DNA of 64,000 nucleotides. Source: Plasmodium coatneyi (Eukaryota; Apicomplexa; Aconoidasida; Haemosporida; Plasmodiidae). Each line of letters opens with the position of its first letter. Position 1 is the stretch's first letter. The notes beneath the pieces were generated by a model that was not told where the DNA came from, searched no databases, and saw only the letters and a list, made by a program, of their open reading frames with translations. The position numbers and the translations under genes were made by a program. The stretch spans positions 1,116,001 through 1,180,000 of the forward strand of contig NC_033569.1 of the NCBI RefSeq assembly GCF_001680005.1, read 5' to 3'. Below are positions 1-12,281 of this stretch, piece by piece.

Positions 1-1930
1 TTTTATTCACCCTGTCCTTTACTTCTTCTTTGTTTATTTTGCATTTCAAATTTGGTTCCCTTTTACATTGAACACAGCCACCGCCTGTACATGCAGATTT
101 CCAAATGTTCTTGTTGTCATCAAAGGCATGCTTTATTCCATTGTCTATGTTACAGGGGGGGTCCTTCTTCTCTGCCAGTTCCTTCAATTTATCGGCATAA
201 GCGTTCAGTAGGAGGCATGACGCAGTTCGATGGAATATTAGGTTATCCTCCTTCATTTGTTGATCATTGCCGTGAGCCCCCTTTTCAATTTTATATATAT
301 GTTCTAAACCACTAACAAAGTAATTACATGCTGCTTTGTTTGCCCCTTTCATGGCACTACACAGGTTACTATCAGTTTGGCCATTCTTGGTCATAGCTTG
401 AGACAGTTCATTCAATAATTTCTCCTTCACGTCAGTATTCCAAAATCTATCCTACATAAATAATGGAATGGCGAAACATATATGTATACTTTATGAGTGT
501 ATATAATTAGTGCTTATTCCTCCTCCTAATATATACAAAGTGTATTACTCATTGGATTTTTCTTGTCTATAGGAGATAATACTTTAACTTACCCAATGTA
601 TCTGCTGCGTTGGATCGCGCCCCCTGTTGGTGAACCATTTATCTGTTACTTCCTTTAAGCGCTTCTGTAATTCACTGTTCTTGCAGGTGGTGCCACCACC
701 TGAGGATGGTGATGAACTGACTGTGGCAGGTTGGACTGTTGCAGGAGGTCCCCCTCCACTGAATGTAAGAACTACAGCATCTTCATTTTTACTTGATCTA
801 CAGGAAGGACGGAAAAAAACACACAGAGAGTGTGAGAGAGAGAGAGAAAATATACTTTTTTTTATACTTTTTTTTTTTCGCACAACTATTTTTTGAAATA
901 TATATATACACACACATATATATATAGCATATATGTGTATGTGTATATATATATATAAGTAATTGTAAGTATACCTGCCACTTGGAGCACGAGCTATTGT
1001 TACTGTGGGATTATCTGGACCGAGAATTAATAAAAAGTCTCCCTCACCACGTCCAGAATCTGTGCTAGTTGCACCATTTGTTGCAGGTTCTGCACTACGT
1101 GCTGCATTATCACCATTCCCTGTTGACCCTGTTGGACCTGTTGCTGACGGTAGTTGTGACTGTTGTGGTAGAACATTGTTCGGTTTTGGTGGTGGACATT
1201 TTTTTTTTGGTACTTTATCTATTAATGTCATAACATCTCTCTTACTCCTTATAAGATCAAGAATAGTTGCTAACATTGGCTGTCCCAATACATTCATAGG
1301 CTCCAACAGCCCATACACACATTCTTTACATTTCCCATCAGGATAAATAACCTTGCTGAAATTCTTCATTTCACTAAATGCATTCCATACAGCATCTGTT
1401 CTATCGCAGTGATCTTGTAGGTACAAATAAGACCACGCTTTCATCATTGCGCAGTATAAGTGTTCTTTCATTTCTTCTTCCATATTTTTCTCTTCGCATT
1501 GACCTTTCCTTATTTTCTTCATATTCCACAAATTCTTCACAATGAAGGTACACACGTCCATTTCTTCAGCCATTATCTCCCTTTTTCCTATTCGAATACC
1601 TGCACAACCTGCCTGAGCAGTATCCTTATACTCATCAATATTCATTACTGCAAGAATTTCATTAAAGAGCTCCTTCATTTTTGCCATTAATTGAGTCTGT
1701 AAATTAGAATAATGCATTTATACATATTTCTACTGTGAACTCAGTAATGATTACTCTCAGAAAAAAATAACACCATTCAGGTCATTGATGCACCTATTCT
1801 CTATATGTTGCTCATATTATATTACCTCCGCGGGCTTCCCTTTCCCCCATGTAGATTCTTTTTCCTTTAACCATTTTTCCTTTAAAGGGCCAAAAACCTT
1901 ATCTTTATCATCATCCTTTTGTGGAGCCAT
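1..1930 (-). CDS. SICAvar: SICAvar variant antigen S1, 5' part (3' end beyond window)
   Basis: Antigen expected on the infected red cell surface. Exons on the minus strand: 1930-1826, 1696-975, 797-593 and 451-<1; all joins are GT-AG and keep frame. Exon 1 encodes 35 residues from MAPQKDDDKDKVFG with no signal peptide, as usual for SICA. Exon 2 is a Cys-rich alpha-type domain (CTFIVKNLW, then HLYCAMMKAW), then CxxC (KCKEC) and a Ser/Thr/Pro linker. Exon 3 is a short Gly/Pro/Ser-rich piece ending KWFTNRG...IHW. Exon 4 opens DRFWNTDVKEKLL and has the beta-type pattern (CNYFVSGLEHIY, CLLLNAYADKLKEL, CVQC). The continuous reading frame across 798-974 contains an AT-rich intron (Tyr/Ile-rich translation) and should not be taken as protein. 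More beta-type domains, a membrane span and the repeat-bearing cytoplasmic exon are expected outside the window. Family is sure; exact splice sites fairly sure. Confidence 0.88.
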
Positions 1931-4900
1931 TTTTTTTTTTTTTTACCACATTATTCAATGAATGCAAAATCAACATTGCTTATTTATTACATAGAACTGG
2001 CATATCATAGAATACTATGTGTAGCACATTTTTCCGTTCTAATCTTTATTTTTTGGCTGATTCCTTCCAGAAGTAGTATGTGCGGAATTGTTTACTTTTT
2101 CATTTTTTTCACTACCTTTGTCGTTCCTTTTTTTTTCGCTTCTTTTATTCATTTTTTAAAATGAACATTATTGTGCATATATTTTATATACATTTCTTAG
2201 GCATGGTACTTATTCTTCTTTTTTCGTCATGCAGCACATTATTTGCTTTTCTTTCATACCATATATTCCTTCCGTCATACCACTTATTTATTGCTCTCTT
2301 TTTTTTATTCTGTTTTGTATACAACTTTTACACTTAGGCGCTTAACACTATGCTTTTTTTCCCGTGAGAAGTTATTCTCCGCATAAGTTCCCTCCAAATT
2401 AATGTTACAAACAATTTGGCACCAAAAAAATTAACCCAAAGAATTAACTAAAAAAAGAAAAAGAGAAATTACTAAAAACAAATTATTATCATGAAAAAAA
2501 TACTACTAAGAACGAAATTGTTAAATACATGATGTTTATGTAGAAATAGTCATTAACACATTGTGAATAAATTGCGAACAACGGGAGAGAGAAGAATGCT
2601 CATGCACCGATCGGGAGGGAACAAAAGTGTCGCCGTAATGGAAATTTCACCCGCAATATGCGGAAAATTTCATCCGCAATATGAGAAAAAATTCACCTGC
2701 AATATGGGAACAATTTTTTTTTTGCTCAATTAAATTTGCACAGTATTAAAAGTGCTCTCCCACATATCTAAAATTTATTCTTTTCCCAAACAAATATAAA
2801 AATTTAAAAGGGAGGAAAGAAAGAACAGAAAATTCCATTCTACTATTCCCCTATATTTATTTATATATGTTGTATACAACTTATTCCTTATGGATAAGTT
2901 ATTTTTAGCGCTAATTCTCCCTCCATCTTTGCTCCCACTCAATTTCCCTCTATCCTTAATGGAAATAACTGTCAAAATAAATAATTACCACATATAAGAA
3001 GAGTTTTAGCGCAGAGGGGGGGGGGGGGGGGGTAAGAAATAATTACCCTTAAAGAAAAAAGTTCTTAAGGGGAAAATTGCGAACAGCTGAATTCGCTTAT
3101 AATAGAATTGCTGAAATGAAGAATTATGAGCACAATTTTGCACGCATAAGCACTATACCGCTGGGTTGTTCCATATTTGTTTTGTACTACTTCCAAATGA
3201 GAAAAGGGGGGGGAAGAAGGAAATTTATACACTCTCCCTCCCTATACATATTACCGTAACCATGAAGAAAATTTGCCTTTTCTTTCGGAAAGAAATGGTT
3301 TTCCGTAGAAATTGTCCCTTGGGGAATTTTTCCCTGCAGGGAATTACCTTCCCTACCTGTTCAGGGAAGGTAATGTTCTCTTCCTTCTCATTAGGAAGGT
3401 TGTTCCTTTTCTTTCTTTCCTCCTTAGGAAGGATGTTGTTCTTTTCCTTCCTCAAGAAGGAATTGTTGTTCCCTTCCCTTTCCTTAGGGGAAGTTGTTCC
3501 CTTCCCTTTCCTTAGGGGAAGTTGTTCCCTTCCTTCCTCCTGAAGTAGAAAGAGGAATGTTGTTCCATTCTTCCCTGAACAGGAATATAAACAACATTCC
3601 CTGCTCAGGGACCCTGAATGGGGATGTTTTCACTTCCATGAACTAGGAATGTTGTTCCTTTTCCCTTGGGGGAGGAAGGAAATTTACTATAACCACAATA
3701 AATTAGGAAATAGCACCTATGCCCTCCTCCGCCACGTTCCACATACATCCCAAAATGTTATATTTACCATTGGAGAAACACATCATTCGAGCTGAATGTG
3801 CACTCCCCTGTCCCATTCGGGACAGGGCATATATGAAAATTAATGCTTAGTAGTTTGTTCCCCCACCCAAATGTTCCACTTACCATTGGAAAAACATATT
3901 GTTTGGACGGAGTAGGCGCTTCCCCGCATTGGGGGCAGAACAGCGCATACTATACATTTACTTATGGGGATTGATGTTGTAATAATAAAAAAATACAGTT
4001 TCTTCTTATACACACAGTGTGTGAAGTGTGTATATAGAACAGCAGTAGCTGCAGCTGTACATTGAACAACAGTTGTAGTAGCTGTATATAGAACAGCAGT
4101 AGGAGCTGTGTATATACACTACACACTGTGTATGTGTACCACTTTTTATTTGTGTACACACTTTTTATTAAAAAACTGCTGTTCCATGCTTCCATGATTG
4201 TAACGTCAGTTTGACCCATCATGTGGGGTCCATACTTCTGAAGTTCATTTTGGATAACCACACCATAATGGACCTATCATATAGTGTCCGTTCCATATAG
4301 TATCCATTCCATATGGGGGAGTGATGAATGCTATGGTGGCGGCGGCGGCGAAGACACATATCAATTTAATAGAATAATAAGTAACTTCCTTTCCTTCCAT
4401 TCGTAAAATATGATAAATGAGGGATGCACACATGCACAGTAATGTAAACTGTGTTCATTAATTTACCGCCATGAAGTAAACATTAGAATGAGTACTTGTA
4501 TGAATAACATAAAAGGTACAAACGCAGTCATCCATATATATATATATTCTAACACAATAGAAATAGAATATGGGAGCGCAAGAAGGATGAACATACACTT
4601 CTTCCTTCCATTTAAATTCCTTCCCTCCACTTAACTTCTTTTAACTTCCTTTAAGTCTTTTTTAACGTCTTTTAAAACTCAAAACCAGGAAGAAAAAAAA
4701 AAAAAAAGGAATAACTTAATGCATAAAAAAATATAATCTACCCTTAAAAGAAGAAAGAAGGAGTGAATGTTAGCTCAAAAATAGTACAATAATACATGCA
4801 CATTGAATGTATAAATGAATTATTTTGTAACGGGCTTATCGAAATATAGGAAAAAAAAAGGGGCAATAGTAGGAATTATTATTTTTAAGTGACTACAAAT

Positions 4901-5675
4901 GAAGGAGGTTGTATTATAAAAAACACTATTATAAAGATATATGTGTTCTCTTTCCTCTTTCTTTCATATCAAACATATATGTTTCCATACAATGTTCTAC
5001 ATTTCCTTTTTTCTTACATATATTATAGTCCCTCTTTTCTTACATATTATATGCCCCCCCCCTCCCCCTTTTCCTCACCTATGTACAATTACTTTTTAAT
5101 AATGTATATTCGTCATTGGATATGAATAAATGTGCATATGTGAGCAGGAGGAAGGAAATAATCTGTATATGAAGTACACTATACATACGAATAGCTTATA
5201 ATGTACTCTTCTATTAATAATAAAACATAAATTAATAGTTCGAATAAAAATTTCTGTTAAGGTAAAAATATGCACTCCTATATATGTAACAATGGTAATA
5301 TGCAAATCGTAATCTAATATTCCAAAGGATCATACATAATTCAGTAATATAATAGATGAATAGGAAATGTATATAAGGAATTCAATTCATCCCCCTCCTT
5401 ATTCTGTTATTGTAGCACATTCGTTCCATATTTTCTCATCTTAATTACAAATATATAATGATTTAATACGTGTATAATGTTCCATTATCGTTGTTTAAGA
5501 AAATTGAAGCAATATGTATTACTGAGAGGAAGTGAATAAGAATTTGATATAAGTGCACGCTCATCATCACTAGTGGAACGGAATTGTAGCACACATACAC
5601 CACTGCTCTTCGTTAATATAAGGAAGAACACACATTTTAACACAGGTTCATTATATGCAGGAGAATACATGAACA
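1931..5675. promoter_or_regulatory. Head-to-head intergenic region between S1 and K1
   Basis: No gene was found in these 3.7 kb. Positions about 2050-4545 have a clear copy upstream of S2 (about 20,960-23,385), so this is a conserved 5' region of SICAvar genes. It holds a run of 17 G at 3016-3032, a dense array of short palindromes at 3280-3670, a 9-bp-stem hairpin at 3806-3827 (loop ATTC), and a (CA)/(GT)-rich stretch with CAGCAGTAGCTGCAGCTGTA-like words near 4040. The K1-proximal part (4560-5675) is AT-rich and carries GTTAGCTCAA at 4769-4778, a word shared with other KIR upstream regions. Two divergent promoters are expected here; none can be placed exactly. Confidence 0.6.
3280..3670. repeat. 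Palindrome array in SICAvar 5' region (S1 copy)
   Basis: A run of short inverted repeats built on CCTTnAGGAAGG-like words, with GTTGTTCC spacers. It includes the perfect 14-bp palindrome TTCCCTGCAGGGAA at 3330-3343. The reading frames across it (Phe/Leu/Pro-rich) are by-products. A diverged version occurs at the same relative place upstream of S2 (22,230-22,640), with different palindromes but the same style. Confidence 0.7.
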
Positions 5676-8396
5676 ATGCCAGAAGTAAGAAGGAAGGGGA
5701 ACATACAAAAAAAAGGAATTATGCTCTACTTAGAGTTGATAATTGAATACGCATATGGCAGTTTATACATACTGAAATAACAGTGTAGAAGTATATATGG
5801 AAAGCACCCATTTCTACACATATATTCTACTTCTTCATTAATTACACTCTTAGGGGGAAACAGGTACAATTACATTACCCTCACAAGTAGAATATGCTAA
5901 TTTCGAGAGAAGGAATAAGAGTTGTTCAGGGCAACGCAAGGGGCCGTACTGTAACGATGGAGTAATTAGAAAAGTGAAGAGCGCATTAATTAAGTACGGA
6001 ATTAAACAGCAGAACTTGGCCGATGGAATTGTACAGAACTACTACCACGCATGCACGAAGAATGTCGGTAGCTTGAATTATTATAAACCTTGTTATTTTT
6101 TGTTCTTCTGCATATGTACAAAAGTGAGGGAAAATTTTCCTGAAGATAAGAATTTTGCAGATGCCATGGATGAAATTTACAAAGAATTGGAGAATTTCCC
6201 ACTTGGGGATAAAAACAGCAATAATTGCACTAATATATACCCTAGAATTCACAGAGACAGTTTCGCATTGCCTAAAGATTTATACGATTACTATTATAAC
6301 AATGGAGTTCTAGAGAGAGACGCATCAATATGTAGTGCACGCTCCCATAGTGTAGAGTACACCACACGTCTCACGAAAGCGCAAGAAGGATATTCATGGT
6401 TATGTGAATATTGTAGGCCTAATAGTAATATATATTGTGCAGAATTTACGCAGAAGCACTGCAATGGTGGGAAGTGCAAATCATGGGACTCACTGAACCA
6501 TTTAACATGCCCAAAGAAACCGTCTGCTGGAGATGATTTTGATCTTGGCGACGCCGTCGTAGATGGTAAGTGGTACATGTTTTTTATGGGCGCTACACTG
6601 CTTTATGACGGTGTGGTGGTAGGGGTGGTAGGGTGGAACGAATGTTGTTAGGGGTGGTGGTAAGATGGAAGGTTGTTATAAGTGGTGGTAGGTGGATGGA
6701 AGGAAGGTGGTGTTAGGTGGATGGAAGGAAGGTGGCGTTAGGTGGATGGAAGGAAGGTGGTGGTAGGTGGAAGGAAAGGTTGTTAGATGGTAGGTTGGTT
6801 GTTAGTGATATTTGGGTAGATTTGTCTTTCTTAGGTGGTTGAGGGGTAGATGGGTTGTGTTAGGGGTGGTAGGTGGATGGAAGGGTTGTTAGGTGTGGTA
6901 GGTGGAATAAATGTTCTTAGGGTGGTTCCCAGAAGGTGGTTAGGGGTGGTTAGAAGTTTGTTAGAGTGATGGAAGGAAGGTTATAAGGTTGTAGGTGGAA
7001 GGATGCTTGTTAGGAGTAGTAGTTCGAAGGAAGGTTGTGTTAGGTGGTTGTTGGAAGGGAAGATTGTGTTAGGTGTGTTAGGGTGGAAGGAAGGTTTTTA
7101 GCGTGGTGGTAGGTCGGTGGAAGGAAGGCTATTAGGGGTGGTAGGGTGGTAGGTGAAAGGAAAGGTTGTTAAGTGGTAGGTGGGTTGTAAGGGTGGTGGA
7201 AGGAAGGTTGTTGGGGGTGTTTGGTGGTAGGAAGGTTGTTATGTGGTTGTTGTGGTGGAAGGAAGGTTGTTATGTGGTGGTTGGTGGAAGGAAAGGGAGG
7301 GTCTGAGGAGGGAAGGTTGTGTTATCGATGGTTGGTGAAGGAAGGGTTATGTGTGTTATGGTGGATGGAAGGTTGTTATGTGGGTAGTTGTTGGAAGGAA
7401 GGTTGTTTTATGGGTGGTAGGTGGAAGCAAGGTTGTTAGGGTGGTCGGAAGTGTTGTTAGGAATGGTAGGTGGGTTGTTAGGTGGTAGGTGGGTTGTTAG
7501 GTGGAAGCAAGGTTGTTAGGGTGGAAGGAGAAGGATTGTTAGGATGATGGTTGTGAAAAGAATTAAGGAAGGTTAAGGAAGGTTGTATTAGGGTGGTTGC
7601 GGTGGAAGGAAGTTTGTTAGGTGGGTGATAGGTGGTTCGAAGGTGGTAGAATGAAGGTTGTTATGGTGGCGGTATGTGGAAGGAAGGTTGTTAGGTGGTA
7701 GGTTGGTTGTTAGGTGGTAGGTTGATTGTTAGGTGGTAGGTTGGTTGTTAGGTGTAGTAGGTGAGTTGTTAGGGTGGTGGAAGAAAGGTTGTTAGGGGTG
7801 GTGGGTGGGTCGAAGGTGGGAGGTGAAGGAATGATGAGTTGTGTTCCCCTTTGGGGAGGAAGTACACCCGTAGGGTGTATTAAAAAAAAAAAAAAAAAAA
7901 AATATTATATTTAAATTACCTTTCGTATTTTTTTTTCTCTTTAGGTGGAAATGAGTGTTCACCGCCACAAGGATCCTGTCCACCAAAACCTAAGCCAAAC
8001 CCTAATCCAAATCAAGCTGGTAGTAGTGGTAGTTTTTCCGATGCCGATTTAGCAGATGGTGTCTCTGGTGGAGAAGGAAAGGGAGGGAGTGACGGTGGTG
8101 GTAGTCACAGAAAAGAGGGCGAGGAAGCTGATAATCCTGGTATCGTCCCTGCTGCTGTGTCAGGTGCATTAGCTGCAGTAGGATTACCTGCATTGGCATA
8201 CTTTTTTTACAAGTACAAACCTTTCTTCTTGAGGAAGCATAACCACTCTGCGGTAGGAATGAGCGGAAGCAGAAGAGAAAGGTCCCTTAGGAGAGAATTT
8301 AATGATTTTGAGGGGGACGACGACTACACCTCAACAACAATATCTTCGTCCGAATATTCCATTCCATACACCACCACTACTGCAACATCTATGTGA
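5676..8396 (+). CDS. kir: KIR protein K1 with CD99-like module
   Basis: PIR-superfamily antigen expected on the infected erythrocyte. Exons 5676-5684 (MPE only), 5854-6565 and 7945-8396; predicted 390 residues. Exon 2 starts GETGTITLPSQVEY and has scattered Cys; the family signature CxFFYFWLG is diverged (CYFLFFCICT). The end of exon 2 plus the start of exon 3 encode a segment matching primate CD99: PKKPSAGDDFDLGDAVVDG at residues about 223-241, then about 37 residues beginning SSGSFSDADLADGV at about 267-303. A Gly/Ala/Leu membrane span (about 310-331) and a basic tail ending SSEYSIPYTTTTATSM follow. Intron 2 (6566-7944) is a G-rich minisatellite. The CD99 match is from memory of the human protein; mimicry of CD99 by KIRs is established for P. 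knowlesi. The 9-nt first exon is the least certain part; its donor GTAAGA and frame agree with other KIR loci. Confidence 0.85.
6566..7944 (+). repeat. G-rich minisatellite filling intron 2 of K1
   Basis: About 1.2 kb of degenerate units on the theme GGTTGTTAGGTGGTAGGTGG with GGAAGGAAGG, for example three consecutive 25-bp copies from 6691. It ends in poly(A) and a T-rich acceptor tract before 7945. G is strongly biased to the coding strand. Open frames inside it (Val/Gly/Trp-rich) are not genes. The same kind of tract fills intron 2 of K5 and, read on its coding strand, K7. Confidence 0.9.
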
Positions 8397-10355
8397 AAAT
8401 CAGCGAACAAATAATATAGAGCAGCACAGGAATATAGCTTACCACCGTATGTAATACACATCGTATGTAATACGTCGTATGTAACACATCGCATATGTAA
8501 TACGTCGTGTGTAATACATTGTATGTAAAATTGGAAAAGTGTGTCCCTCCCTACCACCCTCCTGGAGGGGGAGGAATATAAATAATCATGGGGTTCATAC
8601 AGTGCGGAAACGGAATGTAGCAAAAATGGCATTTTCACCCCTTCCTTTATTCTTTTTTCTTTTGCTAATTTTATTTTGATTAACATTATTGGTAAAATTG
8701 AAGAAACACACAAAGGGAAATGAGTACTTACCTTTCCTTAAAAAAAAAATATTCATGTATTTTAAAAAAAGAAAAGAAAAGGACAATGAACGAAAAAATC
8801 CTAACCTCTTTTGAAAAAGAGTGTTTTAACATTTAAAAAAGAAGAAAAAAGGAAAAAAAGAGCAATTAAACAAAAATAAAAACTTTTGTAACAGAATAAA
8901 AATAAGCATTTGGAATCTTCAATAAAAAAAGAAGAAGTTGACCAAACAAAGTAAGAATAAAATGAATTTAAAAAGAATTTGCCCAACAAATTAGAGTCAA
9001 GTGTAAAAAAAAAAAAAGTTGACCGAACAACTAAGAACAAAATGAATTTAAAAAAAGAAAATTTATCCGCAACCAACCAACCAAACAAACAAACCAAACC
9101 AAGTCAAAATAAAATGAAGTGAAAGGGGGGGAAGGAGGAAAGAAAAAAAAAAAAAAGGAAACAACGAACGAACGAACACATTAATATATATACTAGCGTG
9201 TAATATAGATTTGAAAGTGGGGAAGCGTTAGCTCAAGTAGTATAAATAATGCATATCTTCCATGTGGAAGGGGGAGGGGAAGGAAAATTTTTCTTCTTTT
9301 TTTTTTTTTTTCTTTTCTTCCTTTTCTTTATTTTTTTTTTTTATTCCTTTTCTTCATATTTCTTTTTTTTTTTTAGGGAGGAAGGTCAAACAAAAATGTT
9401 CTTATTATTATATGTGGGAAAATTTTGTAGCATGTGAAAAAGAACAAAGGGAAAGGAAAAAAGGGGAAGGAATCAAAATATTCATAATATTATTATATAT
9501 ATTATTATTATTATTATTAAGTAATCATGAATAAAATGAAATAAATAAATATATATACCACAGAAGGTATGTTCTTATAAAGGGGCAAAATTCGCACACA
9601 TATATCTTCTTCTTCTATTTTTTTCTTTTTTTTTTTCTTTTATTTCTTTTTTTTTTTTATTTCTTCTTGTTCTACATATAATGAATATAAATCTTTTTTT
9701 TTTTGATAACCTTTTTTTATTTCCTTCCATATAAAATTGTCCTTCTTGCTGCATATGGAAATGTATTCACAACGGAGGTGGGGAAAAAAAAGCGGTGCTC
9801 TATAGTTATAAACTGTATACAATACATACATATTAATAATTTTTAATAATCTATTAGGAACAAATAAAATGTAAATTAATATATACCTATTAAAAAATTT
9901 TTACTTCCCCAAAAAAAAAAAAAAAAATTGCACCTCCCTATATATGAACACAATATATAAGGAATGCATATTAATATAATATTCCAGGGCATTACATACA
10001 AGGTATAATAATGAAATAGATGCATGTGGAGTAGATAAAAAATTTCGGCCTTCCTTTCCCCTTCCTCCTTTTCTTATTTTACTATACTATTCTCATATAC
10101 TTACTTTTCGTTCGGTCCTAATTATGTACATGTAATAATTTGATGCATATATATACTGTATTATTAATATGCGGGAATGGAATACTGTGCACAGGGGGGA
10201 ACAAGAATTTCGTGCGAACCAGAATCTTGGAATATGTGTAAAATATCATATATATATACCTATATATATATATTCTATAATAATGTACAAGGAAAAGTAT
10301 TTTAATATTCATTTTACTATATACAAAGAAAAATATCTACACACATACATATATC
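8397..10355. other. Intergenic K1-K2
   Basis: No gene seen. 8440-8530 is a tandem repeat of a 15-18 bp unit (CGTATGTAATACGT and variants). 8930-9065 holds two diverged copies of GTTGACCnAACAA...AAAATGAATTTAAAAA. GTTAGCTCAA occurs at 9227-9236, about 1.1 kb before K2. The rest is poly(T), poly(A) and AT repeats. Confidence 0.6.
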
Positions 10356-11883
10356 ATGGCACCCGATGATGGGGTACTGCACATTGTCTCTTATTCGAGT
10401 TGGAATATACAACTGCTTCGCAAATAATTTTTTTTTTTTTATGTATAACTTAATGAAAAAAAAAAAAAATATATATATATATATATACATGTTAATTACA
10501 TACCTATAGGTGCAAGGAGTGATGCCTGTTCTATATTCAGATTGGATATATGATATGTTGGACAGCGGAGGAACCTTTGTTACCAGTTCGGACGCCTCTG
10601 TCACACAATTAAGGGGGCAGTTACGTACATATTCCAATATTCAACATTACGCTGCTACCACTATAAGTGCTTGCAAGTTAGTATCCAAAATAAAGGAGAC
10701 TCATCCATCCGATGATATAATTTGTTCTTGGTTCTATTTTTGGTTAGGAAATAAGGTGAAAGTAAATCAAGATGATAAGGGAAAAGAATTGACAAAAACC
10801 ATGCAAGAATTTTACGAAGCGCTGAAAGAAATTCTCCGTGAAAATGAATGTAAATGTAACCCCTTAACCCATCATAATAGCTGGGAGAACTTCTCTCAGG
10901 AAAAAATAAAATTCGACCATAGTCAAGACTATGAACCAAAACAGAAGACACTACAGAAGTATTATCAATCTTGCGATGGAGACTATTATAAACAAGGAGG
11001 CCGAGAAACTTCCCCTAAAGTTCCTTCTGATGTTGGTCAACAATGCAAAAGTGGTAGCACTGCCAGTGGTGATGCCACCACTAATGCATATTGTTCCAAA
11101 TTCAAGACAACATATGGGGGCTATTGTAAACAGAACACATCCGAAGAGGGATGCAACTTAATCAATGGAGTAGAAGATGCAATAAAGGAGAAGGCACCAT
11201 TAGTGGTGTCCACCGGATCGGGAACCGGCACCACTCCAATCGTTTCTTCTGTAATTGGAATAGGAGCAATTCCTGCCATTTTTTTCCTATTATATAAGGT
11301 AATAGTACATAATTATAATTACAAAAATTATCAATTATAATTATAAGTACATAATTGTAATTATAATTAGCACCACAATATTACCACCATAATGTTACTA
11401 CCACCAAAGTAATAATTAACACCCAAATCACTATGTACTTGAAATATGTCTACATACATATATACATATATATATTTATATATGTATATATATATTATAT
11501 ACTATGTTCATACACATATGTACGTAGACATATTTCCATTCATCCTTCCCTCACACCCCTTCCTTCCACTAACCACCTGACAACCTTCGTAGTATGATCT
11601 TCTACCTGATTGGTTAACTAGTCATTTTAAAGGAAGAACGAAGAGAAGGTCCATTGAACACAACACCCGCAGGTTCAGCGGGGACAACTCTACAGATACC
11701 TCCACACTATATTCCACAGAAGTGTCTACAGTTGGTTCTATGGACGATTCCACCATATATAATGGACGACAACTACCAAAATATCGTCGCCGAGAAGTAA
11801 AAACAAATAATGGAAGATCTAATAATGGTAGACGAGGACAACATCAACAGAGACAACGCAGGAATGTAGGTTATCATTCCTAG
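10356..11883 (+). CDS. kir: KIR protein K2 (type B, no CD99-like module)
   Basis: Exons 10356-10373 (MAPDDG), 10510-11298 and 11593-11883; predicted 365 residues. Exon 2 holds the PIR ectodomain: an N-terminal Asp/Ser/Thr-rich part, the signature CSWFYFWLGNKV, then Cys pairs (ECKCN, CDGDYY, YCSKF, GYCKQN), and ends in a membrane span (SSVIGIGAIPAIFFLLYK). The donor lies right after this Tyr-Lys. Exon 3 encodes only a basic, Ser/Thr-rich tail (YDLLPDWLTSHFKGR ... NVGYHS). So, unlike K1, the last intron falls after the membrane span. Intron 2 contains AT repeats and a short C-rich stretch near its 3' end. All three exons are in phase 0. Confidence 0.86.
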
Positions 11884-12281
11884 ATAAAATGCTTTTTCTC
11901 CCCAGGCGTAACTATAATGACTTGCAATGGTGTGCGAATTATCGCAGTAGTTATGCAAATGAAGGAAACAAATATAAAAAAATTTTAAACATCCGCAATT
12001 TTCACAAATTTGTACTTCCATTCTTTTACTTCTGTATAAGTGCAATAACCCCAAAAAGAAATGTGTGTGTGTGAAACATCCACTTTCCTTCCACTTTATA
12101 TTCTTCTTCTTCATTTTTAAAATAACATATATATATTATTTAAAATAAGTTTTTTTTTCTAAAAAGAAGGAAAAAAGTAAAAAAATAAGGGGAAAAATGC
12201 CACATTTTACAACTTACACACGTACAACTTATTAGTTCGATTTGTATTCGGATTTACAACTTATAATTTGTACGTTATAAG
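11884..12281. other. Intergenic K2-gene A (convergent)
   Basis: AT-rich 3' flanks of two convergent genes. 12,200-12,300 repeats ACAACTTATAATTTGTA-like words. No gene seen. Confidence 0.6.

Noticed and set aside
593..1717. A single 377-codon minus-strand reading frame in S1
   Set aside because: Its middle is Tyr/Ile-rich translation of TA repeat with good donor and acceptor at 974 and 798; treated as two exons and an intron. Its first codons lie in the preceding intron.
7221..7439. Val/Gly/Trp/Cys-rich frame in the K1 intron
   Set aside because: Translation of the G-rich minisatellite; lies between well-supported exons 2 and 3 of K1.
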